Positions 63,351 to 64,000 of a stretch of 64,000 bases of DNA are shown in pieces. The DNA is taken from assembly GCA_935421135.1 (NCBI GenBank), contig OW285187.1, positions 21,328,429 through 21,392,428 of the forward strand, in the 5' to 3' direction. Position 1 is the first letter of the stretch, and the number at the start of each line of letters is the position of its first letter. Below the pieces are notes generated by a model. The model was given only the letters and a program-made list of their open reading frames with translations. It was not told the origin of the DNA and did no database searches. Source of the DNA: Bugulina stolonifera. Lineage: Eukaryota; Bryozoa; Gymnolaemata; Cheilostomatida; Bugulidae. The position numbers and the translations under genes were made by a program.

Positions 63351-64000
63351 ACTAGAGTCTAGTATATCTTTAAAGGTTTCAGCATGGTATGGCTCATTAT
63401 TTTAAGGCTCAGGATTCCTGGCCATGGCTTTTCCAAGCCGTCTTACAGTTTCCACATATTTCGTTTATAGGTCGGAGACTTGTATTTGACATCCGTTATG
63501 GACTTTGAACGGATCCAAGCAAAACCTGTCAACTATAGAGTCATCACCAAATTTCTTTGTATAGATGGCGCAATGATGTGTGCAAACGCAGTCAGTTCCA
63601 AGCATTTCAACATCTACAAATTTGAATGATCCAACTAAAGGTACACTTTGACCTGCTACCTGTCCAATGAATGTATACAAAAAAATACAAATTTAGTTTT
63701 CTACGCAATTTGGTATGAAAACGAGTGCAAAAATTCCGGTAATGCAAAATCAACTGTACAAAATTTGAAAATCATAGTGAAACTGATTGAGTTTCTGACC
63801 AGATCTTTCAGTCAGCGTTGTTGCTAACACTTCACCAAGCACTACATTTTTGTCGTGATCTCCCTTAGGTATGGAAGTTTTCACATGGCTGTTTCTGACT
63901 AAAATTTACTCATGTCTATGGTGTAACCTTGTGCTATGACCAATGTAATGTCATAAATGCAGTTCCATCATGTACCAGTTGTTTTCTTCGGCTTTACTCA
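63351..64000. other. Right edge, unassigned
   Basis: A minus-strand frame at 63465-63680 (SFKFVDVEMLGTDCVCTHHC) looks coding-like but I do not recognise it; it could be another piece of the remnant to its left. Nothing else is supported. Confidence 0.35.

Overview
The window is nuclear DNA of an animal: AT-rich, with GT-AG introns, long intergenic stretches and very many transposon relics. DRP1, MED26, STIL, UMP-CMP kinase and a full-domain UHRF1 point to a metazoan. The intron sizes and repeat types fit a marine invertebrate (a sponge or another early-branching animal is possible), but I cannot name the species. All assignments come from reading translations, splice sites and repeat ends by eye.

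Layout, left part (0-24 kb). The 5' half of a dynamin-related GTPase (DRP1/DNM1L, minus) runs off the left edge. It is followed by AT-rich DNA with a hAT-type MITE that carries a tRNA-like core, and by a GC-rich three-copy tandem repeat. An unrecognised seven-exon coiled-coil gene lies at 7.05-11.1 kb (plus), with a small hAT element in its first intron. MED26 (plus, 12.9-16.7 kb) and STIL (minus, 17.0-23.3 kb, missing only its first coding exon) converge tail to tail, 288 bp apart.

Middle (25-41 kb). A LINE reading frame (26.7 and 29.7 kb) is split by a complete hAT element with an exact 8-bp target duplication. That element still holds the 3' exons of an intron-containing transposase gene and, in its first intron, a rearranged LINE 3' end. 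Then come UMP-CMP kinase (plus, 31.7-33.6 kb) and a complete 15-exon UHRF1 (minus, 34.3-41.2 kb) with a 38-bp minisatellite in one intron.

Right part (42-64 kb) is almost entirely transposon-derived. It holds a mariner copy flanked by two inverted copies of its own 5' end and split by a piggyBac-type element; a very young 1.8-kb copia element that encodes only Gag and protease; a full-size piggyBac with a nearly intact transposase; a decayed THAP-linked transposase gene; a Harbinger-like pair (nuclease fragment facing an intact MADF-BESS gene); and two remnants of poorly characterised families (HIRAN-like; cysteine-motif transposase-like).

The host genes are housekeeping and cell-cycle genes: mitochondrial fission, Mediator, centriole duplication, pyrimidine nucleotides and maintenance of DNA methylation. 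They do not form a pathway. I see no bacterial-type operon, CRISPR array or rRNA gene. The most unusual content is the nested and rearranged transposons, above all the gag-protease-only copia element.
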